A stretch of DNA of 21,343 nt, taken from IMG/VR virus record IMGVR_UViG_3300025646_000452, positions 1-21,343 of that record; one strand, 5' to 3'. The DNA comes from a virus. Shown in pieces: positions 1 through 5,442 of the stretch (the stretch's first letter is position 1; the number at the start of each line of letters is the position of its first letter). Under the pieces are notes generated by a model, which saw only the letters and a list, made by a program, of their open reading frames with translations, made no database searches and had not been told where the DNA came from. Made by a program: the position numbers and the translations under genes.

Positions 1-14
1 TTAACGAAAATCAT
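1..14 (-). CDS. Possible start of a further gene cut by the left edge
   Basis: An ATG at 14..12 overlaps the TGA stop of the sigma-like gene in an ATGA arrangement, as at several other gene joints in this window. Only four complete codons (M-I-F-V) are present before the edge, so nothing can be said about the product. The call rests on the coupling pattern alone. Confidence 0.3.
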
Positions 15-445
15 ATCCTCTCTTTTATTGCCTTGCGTGAACGGTGCAAGCTGTGGTTTATTGTGTTTATGCTTATCCCGCTTTCGTGTGCTAACTTGGT
101 GAGATTCACACCGCTAATATACAACTCAAAGAGCAATCTATCAAACTCTGGGAGTAACCTCACCGCTTCGTCTATCTTTTCCCGATTGACGATTTTCTCT
201 GTGTTGAACTCCTCTGCAATATCGAAATTTAACTCTACCGTGTTGTCCTTTATTTTGCGGCTTAGTCGCTTTATTGTGGTGGTAAAGTAAACATCCGAAA
301 GGCGGTCGTTTATGTAAGTGAAGTTAGCTTCCACCGCTTTAATATACGCCTCGTGTACGATGTCCTCGCCTTGCTTGCTGTGCTTGTTTGCGTAGTCAAT
401 TAAGTAGTTTAACCGCCGTTCGATATATTGGTTTAGTGCATCCAC
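11..445 (-). CDS. Sigma-70/ECF-like transcription factor
   Basis: This 144-aa protein has the layout of a small sigma factor. Near the N-terminus (about residues 27-40) is E-D-I-V-H-E-A-Y, like the region 2 helix of ECF sigma factors (Q-D-x-x-Q-E/D-x-F). The C-terminus has a region-4-like part: R-L-L-P-E-F-D-R-L-L-F followed by a helix-turn-helix, L-A-H-E-S-G-I-S-I-N-T-I, and a basic tail. In sigma factors this part reads the -35 element. Region 2 looks short and diverged, so it could instead be a region-4-only activator. It is the last complete gene of the operon behind the promoter at 2387-2416, and its start lies 13 nt inside the 3' end of the secreted-protein gene. That placement would suit a late-gene switch. 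Sigma-like fold fairly likely; late-gene role inferred. Confidence 0.65.
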   Translation of the reverse strand: MDALNQYIERRLNYLIDYANKHSKQGEDIVHEAYIKAVEANFTYINDRLSDVYFTTTIKRLSRKIKDNTVELNFDIAEEFNTEKIVNREKIDEAVRLLPEFDRLLFELYISGVNLTKLAHESGISINTINHSLHRSRKAIKERI

Positions 446-882
446 AATCTAATTGAGCCATCCAAGTAAACTATTTCCACCCACCACGTTTTTAAGGGGC
501 AATCGAACTGTTCATCTATTACCGTGGGTTTGACAACGGCGAAATACGCGTCGGGGTAACTCGCCGGCCATCCCGACGACGCGATATATTCCACATCCAA
601 CAAACACGGGTCGAAGTCATAGTGTTGGCCGTACCCACTCAAAACCGAAGTAAGGTCTGTAACGTCAACCGCGCCGCTTCCGTTGAAGTCGTAAATAAGA
701 GGGCTTTCCAACCCATAACGGGCGAGGAATTTAAGTACGCCGCTGGCGTTAAAGTAAAACGTATTCACGCCGTTTTGCTCCACTCGGTAAACGTCGCCTG
801 TTCCTGTGCATTCGCACATATTAAACTGCGCTGTAAGGTTATAGCTTATCGCGATAAATAAGAAGAAGGTCGGCAATTTCAT
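433..882 (-). CDS. Secreted protein with dockerin-like calcium loop
   Basis: This 149-aa protein begins with a clear Sec signal peptide (M-K-L-P-T-F-F-L-F-I-A, cleavage likely after A18). Residues 65-76 form an EF-hand/dockerin-type loop with D65, N67, S69, A71, D73 and D76 at the calcium-coordinating spacing, followed by D-L-x-x-V-L-S-G-Y-G. A second, degenerate copy of the tail (K-F-L-A-R-Y-G, about 51-57) precedes it, as in the two halves of type I dockerins. Several cysteines (C23, C25 and others) suggest an exported fold. The signal-peptide codons overlap the 3' end of the NinG-like gene by 44 nt. Such a protein is unexpected between a recombination nuclease and a sigma-like factor. It may be a moron gene acting on the host envelope or on superinfection; the function is unknown. 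Confidence 0.65.
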   Translation of the reverse strand: MKLPTFFLFIAISYNLTAQFNMCECTGTGDVYRVEQNGVNTFYFNASGVLKFLARYGLESPLIYDFNGSGAVDVTDLTSVLSGYGQHYDFDPCLLDVEYIASSGWPASYPDAYFAVVKPTVIDEQFDCPLKTWWVEIVYLDGSIRLWMH

Positions 883-1201
883 GCTCGTGGAGTTTGGTAG
901 TTTTTTGGCTCTTGCGGTGCAATTCGTTTGCTTTTCCTTTGCCGTAAACCTCGTCCAACTTCACCCTGTACGCTTCTAAATTGCCGCCTAAATTTATATT
1001 GCAATGGCTGCATTGTGGGTGAACGTTTTCTTCATCCCACCGTGTAGCGGTGTAATATCTGGTTACGTAGTGTCCTGCGTGCATCACCTTCCAATGGTGT
1101 TTTACTCCGCACGTAAAACAGGCGACAAAACCTTTATGGTCTGCCGACGACTGCCGCACATATTGACTGAACACTTTGTCGAGAACGCTCTTTAATTTCA
1201 C
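839..1201 (-). CDS. ninG: NinG/Rap-like recombination endonuclease
   Basis: This 120-aa protein matches the lambda NinG (Rap) pattern. It has C28-x2-C31 in C-F-T-C-G, then H-A-G-H-Y-V-T-R (H41-R48), then D-E-E-N-V-H-P-Q-C with C64-x2-C67-N, and G-G-N-L-E-A-Y-R. The four cysteines and the AGHY histidine resemble a zinc-stabilised HNH-type centre. Lambda Rap is a structure-specific endonuclease acting on D-loops and Holliday junctions. It overlaps the small gene upstream by 68 nt and the secreted-protein gene downstream by 44 nt, so several joints here are overprinted. With the RecE-like exonuclease, VRR-NUC and NinB-like proteins it forms a phage recombination set. The family call is strong; activity is inferred from the motifs. 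Confidence 0.88.
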   Translation of the reverse strand: MKLKSVLDKVFSQYVRQSSADHKGFVACFTCGVKHHWKVMHAGHYVTRYYTATRWDEENVHPQCSHCNINLGGNLEAYRVKLDEVYGKGKANELHRKSQKTTKLHEHEIADLLLIYRDKL

Positions 1202-1367
1202 TTTGAACTCTCTGAATTTCTGCGAATATACGCTTATAGTTTCGCTCCGTCAACGGTCGAGTTTGGGTTATTAACTTATGTCCGTGGGCTGTAACGTATT
1301 CCGTTCTACCTGAATTTAACGTGTCGATAAGCCCTTGAAGGTAGGTTTCCATTTCTTGTTTGTTCAT
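1134..1367 (-). CDS. Small hypothetical protein in recombination operon
   Basis: I do not recognise this 77-aa protein. It is hydrophilic and mostly helical by composition (N-terminus M-N-K-Q-E-M-E-T-Y-L-Q-G-L-I-D-T-L, then R-N-Y-K-R-I-F-A-E-I-Q). Its ATG overlaps the stop of the preceding gene by 4 nt, which supports translation coupling. Its last 22 codons overlap the start of the NinG-like gene in another frame. No catalytic motif is visible. The start is well supported by the junction; the long 3' overlap leaves some doubt about the C-terminus. Confidence 0.6.
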   Translation of the reverse strand: MNKQEMETYLQGLIDTLNSGRTEYVTAHGHKLITQTRPLTERNYKRIFAEIQRVQSEIKERSRQSVQSICAAVVGRP

Positions 1368-1615
1368 ATTTTCGTGCTTGCTTTATCGGTTATATCATCC
1401 CATAATAAATTTACCACGCGTTCAATCGTTACGGTGTCGTTGTAAGATTTGTCCTGTCGGACGTTGTAAACCTCGTTACACTCGTATTCGCCGGTGAACT
1501 CGAAATCTTCATAGTATTGGGTGTGTTCATCCGCACCCCGTGAGTTAGTGAATTGGAATACCTCCACGCCAATTTCAAAACTCCATTCTTCGGTGTCTAT
1601 TTCGATGTAAATCAT
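1364..1615 (-). CDS. Small acidic hypothetical protein
   Basis: This is an 83-aa acidic protein rich in E, D and Y, with a beta-like start (M-I-Y-I-E-I-D-T-E-E-W-S-F). The start is placed at the ATG at 1615..1613, because that codon forms an ATGA overlap with the TGA stop of the exonuclease gene. An in-frame ATG three codons upstream (1624) is possible but would lie deeper in that gene. No family is recognised. The strong negative charge is compatible with a DNA-mimic or a partner of the neighbouring nuclease, but nothing in the sequence shows this. Confidence 0.6.
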   Translation of the reverse strand: MIYIEIDTEEWSFEIGVEVFQFTNSRGADEHTQYYEDFEFTGEYECNEVYNVRQDKSYNDTVTIERVVNLLWDDITDKASTKI

Positions 1616-2367
1616 TTCGCCCAATTTGGAGGGGTTAAAATCAAAGGTTTAGTTGCGTAGCCCTCGTAGCTGCCATCCCATTGTTTAAATGCTTCGCATA
1701 TCTCTTTAAGGAGTTTACGGCCTAAATGTAAGTATTCCGCGTCTATCTCGTACACCTGAACAATCGGTTCACTTATGGCTTCGATGGCTATGAACGCGAA
1801 GCGGTCAATCCCTGTCAACTCGCAATATACCGCCGCTTGCAAGTGGTACATATTATTGAACGCGCTGCGCTGAAACTCGGTAGGGTGTGCGCTTTGCGTT
1901 GTCTTCACGTCGGCAATAAAACCCTCGCCTATTATGTCGGCATACCCGATAAAGGGAACGCCGTAAATATCGCCCTTTAACTCTACTTCTTTTTTTGAGT
2001 TCACCAAATACGGGGCTGTTTGGTTGTTGCTGTACGCTTCCTCTTGTATCCTTTTTAAGATAGTGTATTCCGCACGGCTGTATACCTTCCGCTCCCCTGC
2101 TACCGCTTGGTGGTCGGTCATCCAATCTTTGTAAATCTTCGTTGCGCGGGGGTTCTTGTTTTCTGTGAGTTGCCCCAATATATCGCCCTCGTCAATGAAG
2201 TAGTACCGTTCTTCTACTTTGTCAGGTTCAAGAATGAAGGTGTGTACTGCCGTTCCCCATTCCATCGCTGGGGTTGGTGCGGTGTCGCGTAGCTTATACC
2301 GTAGGTAATGCGCTGGCGACTTGTGAAACTCCTTTGCGCTGGATGCGCTTAAATACGTCTTGTCCAT
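1612..2367 (-). CDS. PD-(D/E)xK exonuclease, RecE/exonuclease VIII-like
   Basis: This 251-aa protein shows the phage RecE-like (DUF3799-type) pattern. W-G-T-A-V-H-T-F with H42 lies near the N-terminus, Y-A-D with D144 follows, then A-D-V-K-T-T with D153 and K155, and Y-H-L-Q-A-A-V-Y supplies the trailing Q motif of the RecB/lambda-exonuclease family. Such enzymes resect one strand of double-stranded DNA ends to make 3' tails for annealing. It is the first gene behind the promoter at 2387-2416 and starts two nucleotides into an A-rich leader. No RecT-type annealing protein is recognised. The NinB-like gene just upstream or the OB-fold-like protein at 6307-6693 could handle the single strands. 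Confidence 0.85.
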   Translation of the reverse strand: MDKTYLSASSAKEFHKSPAHYLRYKLRDTAPTPAMEWGTAVHTFILEPDKVEERYYFIDEGDILGQLTENKNPRATKIYKDWMTDHQAVAGERKVYSRAEYTILKRIQEEAYSNNQTAPYLVNSKKEVELKGDIYGVPFIGYADIIGEGFIADVKTTQSAHPTEFQRSAFNNMYHLQAAVYCELTGIDRFAFIAIEAISEPIVQVYEIDAEYLHLGRKLLKEICEAFKQWDGSYEGYATKPLILTPPNWAK

Positions 2368-2383
2368 TGTTTGCTTGTTTGAT
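2366..2383 (-). repeat. 18-bp leader repeat, copy 1
   Basis: On the minus strand this reads ATCAAACAAGCAAACAAT, running into the ATG of the exonuclease gene. The same 18 bases occur without mismatch at 8041-8058, again just downstream of a promoter-like sequence. A diverged form stands before the gene starting at 7129. The A-rich, structure-free composition suits a Bacteroidetes translation-enhancing leader. Confidence 0.7.
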
Positions 2384-2386
2384 ATT

Positions 2387-2416
2387 CAAATATAAATATA
2401 TCTATATTACGTGCAA
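2387..2416 (-). promoter_or_regulatory. Bacteroidetes-type promoter for recombination operon
   Basis: Reading the minus strand, TTG (2416..2414) is followed by a 19-bp spacer and a perfect TAnnTTTG element, TATATTTG (2394..2387). The exonuclease ATG lies about 20 bp downstream. This agrees with the known Bacteroidetes -33/-7 consensus. The TTG element is overlapped by the inverted repeat at 2415-2429. Confidence 0.72.
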
Positions 2417-2429
2417 CACTTGAAGTGTT
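2415..2429. promoter_or_regulatory. Perfect 15-bp inverted repeat over the -33 element, possible operator
   Basis: The sequence AACACTTGAAGTGTT is an odd palindrome centred on 2422 with 7-bp arms. It overlaps the -33 TTG of the promoter for the recombination operon, a natural place for a repressor or activator. On the plus strand it is followed by eight T residues (2428-2435), so it could also act as a weak terminator for antisense transcription. No plus-strand gene is seen. Confidence 0.45.
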
Positions 2430-2434
2430 TTTTT

Positions 2435-2860
2435 TCAAAAAAATTCATTCGGGTCGGGAATTATTAGGTCGATGTTCTCGGCAGCCCATTGTTTTAACTC
2501 CTCTATGTAGGTCAAAAAATCGGTGTTGCTGAACGACCTATCCGATATGCCCTGCCAACGTGCTACCACTTCCCCCGTTGGGAGTATTACCTCGCGCTTC
2601 ATGGACGGTGCGAGGGTCTTAATGAATTGGTGTGTGTCCTCTTTGGTTAATTGGTGTCCTAATCTTCGGAACTCCGTCCGGTACATTTCGACCACCACGC
2701 CGAAGTAGTAACGCCGTAATGGGTCGCTCTTGCGTTTTATGGGCTTCACCGTTATATCGCACCGCGTATTGGGGTTGTCGGCGCAAAACTGCTGCCACAT
2801 TGCGCGTTCGAGTATCTTATAGTCGCCTTCGCCTATCTGTAACGTTCCTTCAAATGTCAT
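2435..2860 (-). CDS. NinB-like recombination protein
   Basis: This 141-aa protein has a basic centre with R-R-Y-Y-F-G-V-V-V-E-M (about 49-59) preceded by K-P-I-K-R-K-S-D-P-L. This resembles the NinB/Orf family core, where a basic loop before a helix contacts single-stranded DNA. The C-terminal half has F-L-T-Y-I-E-E-L-K-Q-W-A and an acidic end. Lambda Orf helps load recombinases or annealing proteins onto SSB-coated DNA. The gene is translationally coupled (ATGA) to the VRR-NUC gene upstream and is the last gene before the 2387-2416 promoter. Family assignment is from memory of the pattern and moderate. Confidence 0.6.
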   Translation of the reverse strand: MTFEGTLQIGEGDYKILERAMWQQFCADNPNTRCDITVKPIKRKSDPLRRYYFGVVVEMYRTEFRRLGHQLTKEDTHQFIKTLAPSMKREVILPTGEVVARWQGISDRSFSNTDFLTYIEELKQWAAENIDLIIPDPNEFF

Positions 2861-3198
2861 GTAATGTAATTTATTACTACCTCTTTAAACTGGTCGAAGG
2901 TGCGGCAAATGGTGTAAGTGTACCCCGCCTGCGTGTAGGTGCGTTGAAACCTTACTTGCGATTCACTTTGTACGCCCTTGGGTAGTTTCATCTCAATAAA
3001 TAGGGGTAACTTCTTTCCGAATGGGTCGAAAAATATAAGGTCTGCCACTCCTGCAAATGCTCCTTCCTTCTTCATCAACGCGCCCGTTTTGGCATCCCTC
3101 CTGCCGCCGTTAGGAACTGCAATGAGAAACGGCGCGGCGTAGGCGAATTGATACCTAAACCAACGAACGCACGTCTGTTGTAGTTGTGATTCGGTCAT
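2857..3198 (-). CDS. VRR-NUC domain nuclease
   Basis: This 113-aa protein is a stand-alone VRR-NUC domain. The pattern runs E3-x-x-L-Q at the N-terminus, A-V-P-N-G-G-R-R (27-34), G-V-A-D-L-I-F with D53, and F-I-E-M-K with E69 and K71, then S-x-x-Q and Y-T-I-C-R near the end. D53, E69 and K71 form the PD-(D/E)xK catalytic set. Phage VRR-NUC proteins are structure-specific nucleases, some resolving Holliday junctions. The length is normal for phage versions. It starts one base after the methyltransferase stop and overlaps the NinB-like gene by 4 nt, so all three are co-translated. Confidence 0.88.
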   Translation of the reverse strand: MTESQLQQTCVRWFRYQFAYAAPFLIAVPNGGRRDAKTGALMKKEGAFAGVADLIFFDPFGKKLPLFIEMKLPKGVQSESQVRFQRTYTQAGYTYTICRTFDQFKEVVINYIT

Positions 3199-3199
3199 A

Positions 3200-3808
3200 T
3201 CAAAATAGGGTTAGCTGCGCCTTGTACTCGTCGAACCGCTTCACGCTTGCGTCAAAATACTCCTTGTCAATCTCGTAGCCGTAGAACTCGATGTTGCCTT
3301 GCTTGTCTGCTGCGATGCGGTTGCTACCGCTTCCTAGGTGGGTATCGATAACCTTACCACCCTGAGGTAGGTAGTTCATGTATATCCATTCGTAGAGCTT
3401 GACGGGTTTTTGGCACATGTGTATTCTCGTTTCACTTGTGTTCCTCACGTGCTTGTAAATCTTTGCGTTTCTATCAAAAGAACTCCAAGCATATTCGCAA
3501 TCTGCTAAAGTGTCCATGTGAGCAACTTTGTCCCAAATAATAAAACATCGGGTTGGGGGTAATCCAAAGTAATTACCACCCCATACTATTTGGTTTTTTG
3601 AAACCCTAAACAACTCGACCCAATACTCTTTTTGAGGCGTGACGTCCCAGTCCGCATTACCCTTTGTGTATTTTGACGCCCACGTACCCCCCTGTGTCAA
3701 TTTATCTCCAAGCCCATAAGGCGGGTCAACCACGGCCAAATCAAAGAACCCATCGGGAAACGCCTTCATCGCCTCCATACAATCCATGTTGTAAACTCCT
3801 GATTTCAT
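3200..3808 (-). CDS. N6-adenine DNA methyltransferase
   Basis: This 202-aa protein contains the catalytic D-P-P-Y motif at residues 28-31, which comes before the SAM-binding motif D-T-H-L-G-S-G-S (155-162). This order is that of the beta-class N4/N6 methylase family. DPPY favours adenine-N6 methylation. The start Y-N-M-D-C-M-E-A-M and the end F-Y-G-Y-E-I-D-K-E-Y-F are typical of small phage enzymes. The target site cannot be read from the sequence. It overlaps the replication-region gene upstream by 4 nt (ATGA). No cognate restriction enzyme is seen, so an orphan role in protecting phage DNA or marking replication is likely. Confidence 0.9.
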   Translation of the reverse strand: MKSGVYNMDCMEAMKAFPDGFFDLAVVDPPYGLGDKLTQGGTWASKYTKGNADWDVTPQKEYWVELFRVSKNQIVWGGNYFGLPPTRCFIIWDKVAHMDTLADCEYAWSSFDRNAKIYKHVRNTSETRIHMCQKPVKLYEWIYMNYLPQGGKVIDTHLGSGSNRIAADKQGNIEFYGYEIDKEYFDASVKRFDEYKAQLTLF

Positions 3809-4641
3809 AGCTTCGGTCGTTTACCCGTCGGGGCGGTTAGTGGTTGCTTTTCTTGGTTGATGTAGTCCGCCATTACTTTGGGGTCAACGGTCAACTCCCG
3901 ACGGAGATTTGCGCTCAACTTGCTACTGTCAGGTCTTACCTTCTCTTTGGTGTACTTGTAAACCACGGGCGCGGCGAATTGCTTTGCGCTCATTACTACT
4001 CCCGTGTGTGGCTCTGTGGCGATGTCGTACACGTTGCCCTCGATATTGATATAACACTCATCCAGCTTCATGTCCTTACACTTGTCGGTGCGCAGCTTCC
4101 ATCCCCTGCGGGCTATCTCGGTGAACACGGCTTCCCATTGCTTACCCGACTTGATTACCACATCGTAGCGTTCTACCTTGTGCGCTGTTTCAAAGCACCG
4201 GATGCGTTCTTCGCTTGCTTCGTGTTGCCTGAATGCGTCGATGAACTCGGCGGCTTTCAATCGCTCGTAATACTTCCCGAACCGCCCGAATATGATACCG
4301 TCAAAAACGTCTTGCATTTCTTCTATTCGAAGGGTTGGGAACTGGCGGTAGATTTCGCGCCCTACTTCTTTGGCTTCGGTGGTATCGCGTATTGTTGTTT
4401 TGGCTTCCACCCGTTGAACGACGCGCATGATTTGTGTCGCCACCCACACGGCGAACTGGGTCGGGGCTTGGTTGGCTACGTGACGCATCATTGTACCACC
4501 TTTCACGGCTTCGGCCACGGGCAAACTACGCACCTTCAGCGAAGTTCCATCCGCCGTTAGCGATGTCGTCGGCGATATCTCGCATGATTTGCTCTGTAAC
4601 TGGCTGTTGTTTTCCATTGTTGTTGGGTTTGATGTAATCAT
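3805..4641 (-). CDS. Replication-region protein, possible helicase loader
   Basis: This protein is up to 278 aa. The centre (about 85-145) reads E-I-Y-R-Q-F-P-T-L-R-I-E-E-M-Q-D-V-F and F-G-R-F-G-K-Y-Y-E-R-L, a pattern I associate with a Bacteroidetes phage family (DUF6633-like) found next to initiator genes. The C-terminal half is basic, and about 165-235 looks globular. No Walker motif is visible. The start is uncertain. The ATG at 4641 makes a 116-nt overlap with the initiator gene, and the first 50 residues are low-complexity. The paired ATGs at 4491 and 4488, preceded by a GGTGG, would begin 35 nt after the initiator stop. Position next to the initiator suggests a primosome role; this is inference. 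Confidence 0.65.
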   Translation of the reverse strand: MITSNPTTMENNSQLQSKSCEISPTTSLTADGTSLKVRSLPVAEAVKGGTMMRHVANQAPTQFAVWVATQIMRVVQRVEAKTTIRDTTEAKEVGREIYRQFPTLRIEEMQDVFDGIIFGRFGKYYERLKAAEFIDAFRQHEASEERIRCFETAHKVERYDVVIKSGKQWEAVFTEIARRGWKLRTDKCKDMKLDECYINIEGNVYDIATEPHTGVVMSAKQFAAPVVYKYTKEKVRPDSSKLSANLRRELTVDPKVMADYINQEKQPLTAPTGKRPKL

Positions 4642-5311
4642 TTGAACGGCTTATCCATCCGGCGGCTGCGGACTTCCACTTCTGCATTTTGTTTTTACCC
4701 ACGCGCCACCCGTTTGAATCGTAGTAGTTGAAGAATTTAGACGCCTCTTGTGGGTAGCCCTGCGCTTGGAAGTATAGTTCGCACTCTTGCAAGGTAGGAG
4801 GAATAAATCGCGCCGCGCCACTTTGTTTTTTTTGAGGTGGGTTAATTGGTTCTCCTTCCGAATCGAACTCTTCGAGGTCATCCGCACTTGTGCGCCCCTC
4901 TCTATTCGATGTTCTATTCGATGTTCTATTATATTCTCTATTATGTAAGGGGGTGTCATTTTGCACTCCCACCAGTGCATTTTCACACTCCCCCCCGTGT
5001 AAATCTACACTCCCCCCAGTGCAATTTTGCACCACCCCCGTGGGGTAATTTTGCACCCCCTTCTCTGACATACTAATTTCTCGGCGGTTTCCATCCTCGA
5101 TGCGTATCTCAATTAACCCTTTTGCCGCTATTGTGCGCAGGTTCTTTTTGGTCTTGTCAACACTCCATCCGAGCAAACTCGCGAGGGTCGCGTTGGTGGC
5201 GAAACAGTAGCCCTGCTGTTGGCTCAATGAACCCAATACCACAAGCATAATTTTCTCGCTGTCGCTCAAATCTTTTCGCTCTATCATAATTTTTTCGGCT
5301 TTGTAGAACAT
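4526..5311 (-). CDS. Winged-helix replication initiator with embedded origin repeats
   Basis: This protein is 261 aa. Residues about 10-75 form a winged helix: D-L-S-D-S-E-K-I-M-L-V-V-L-G, then A-T-N-A-T-L-A-S-L-L-G-W-S, then L-R-T-I-A-A-K-G-L-I-E-I-R-I. This fits phage replication initiators that bind origin repeats. The C-terminal part (about 190-235) has F-F-N-Y-Y-D-S-N-G-W-R-V-G-K and W-K-S-A-A-A-G-W, a pattern shared with DnaD-like and replisome-organiser C-termini. Between them is a low-complexity linker (about 85-145) encoded by the DNA repeats at 4953-5061 and the AT-rich stretch at 4901-4947. A later ATG (M9, 5287) is an alternative start. The gene follows the structured leader and terminator at 5323-5410, so it is probably attenuated. 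Confidence 0.8.
   Translation of the reverse strand: MFYKAEKIMIERKDLSDSEKIMLVVLGSLSQQQGYCFATNATLASLLGWSVDKTKKNLRTIAAKGLIEIRIEDGNRREISMSEKGVQNYPTGVVQNCTGGSVDLHGGECENALVGVQNDTPLHNREYNRTSNRTSNREGRTSADDLEEFDSEGEPINPPQKKQSGAARFIPPTLQECELYFQAQGYPQEASKFFNYYDSNGWRVGKNKMQKWKSAAAGWISRSNDYIKPNNNGKQQPVTEQIMRDIADDIANGGWNFAEGA
4901..4947. repeat. AT-rich stretch with 12-bp direct repeats, candidate unwinding element
   Basis: The plus strand has two exact 12-bp copies of TCTATTCGATGT (4901-4912 and 4913-4924), a third partial copy starting at 4925, and then further TCTATT-like and TATT-rich sequence. It sits directly beside the iteron-like repeats, as the AT-rich unwinding region does in lambda ori. The repeats are in frame and encode a short R-T-S-N repeat in the linker. 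Confidence 0.55.
4953..5061. repeat. Five iteron-like repeats inside the initiator gene, candidate replication origin
   Basis: Five 14-bp cores start at 4953, 4975, 4997, 5019 and 5043 on the plus strand, with consensus GTGYA-AWTT-TRCAC followed by a C-run. Spacing is 22, 22, 22 and 24 bp, about two helix turns. Two cores are perfect dyads with different arms (GTGTA/TACAC at 4997-5010, GTGCA/TGCAC at 5019-5032), so the arms covary. Spacing of 22 shifts the reading frame by one each time. The repeat is therefore conserved as DNA rather than as peptide. This is the layout of iterons within an initiator gene, as in lambda O. Confidence 0.72.
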
Positions 5312-5322
5312 TCTTGAAAATT

Positions 5323-5366
5323 AAAAACCCCTGCAAGGTGCGGTGGCTGTCGCATCCCTGCAAGGG
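5323..5366 (-). terminator. Strong intrinsic terminator just before the initiator start
   Basis: In the minus-strand RNA, an 11-bp stem (5366..5356 with 5338..5328, two G-U pairs) is followed by one bulged A and a 4-bp stem UGCG/CGCA (5354..5351 with 5342..5339). The loop is ACAGCCAC (5350..5343). Five U residues follow (5327..5323). It lies between the promoter at 5413-5442 and the ATG at 5311, so it acts either as an attenuator or as the end of a small RNA. Confidence 0.8.
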
Positions 5367-5410
5367 TTTAGGGTCTTTACCCAGTTCTTTCCGTCGCAGC
5401 CACTCGACGG
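5323..5410 (-). ncRNA. Structured leader or small RNA with complementary hairpin loops
   Basis: Transcription from the promoter at 5413-5442 should start close to 5410 and would give an RNA of about 88 nt ending at the terminator. Hairpin 1 is CCGUCG/CGACGG (5410..5405 with 5396..5391) with loop AGUGGCUG. Hairpin 2 is GGGU/ACCC (5382..5379 with 5374..5371). Hairpin 3 is the terminator, with loop ACAGCCAC. Loop 1 contains GUGGCUG and loop 3 contains CAGCCAC, a perfect 7-nt complement. This suggests a kissing-loop contact within one RNA or between two copies. No known RNA family is recognised. Confidence 0.6.
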
Positions 5411-5412
5411 TT

Positions 5413-5442
5413 CAAATATAGTAATTTATCAATTTGGAGCAA
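5413..5442 (-). promoter_or_regulatory. Bacteroidetes-type promoter for leader RNA and initiator
   Basis: On the minus strand, TTG (5442..5440), a 19-bp spacer and a perfect TATATTTG (5420..5413) are present. The spacing is identical to the promoter at 2387-2416. It overlaps the 3' end of the acidic-protein gene and points directly into the structured leader. Confidence 0.72.

Noticed and set aside
3844-4560. Long plus-strand open frame opposite the replication-region gene
   Set aside because: It runs antisense to a better supported minus-strand gene, has no promoter or coupled neighbour, and its protein is a cysteine/tyrosine-rich mixture typical of antisense frames.
4651-4986. Minus-strand 111-codon frame inside the initiator gene
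   Set aside because: It reads the 12-bp repeat and iteron region in another frame. The initiator frame has a recognisable winged helix and C-terminus.
5323-5410. tRNA gene or attachment site reading of the GC-rich palindromic region
   Set aside because: No cloverleaf, T-loop or anticodon arm can be folded, and no second copy or integrase is in the window. The hairpin layout fits a leader RNA better.
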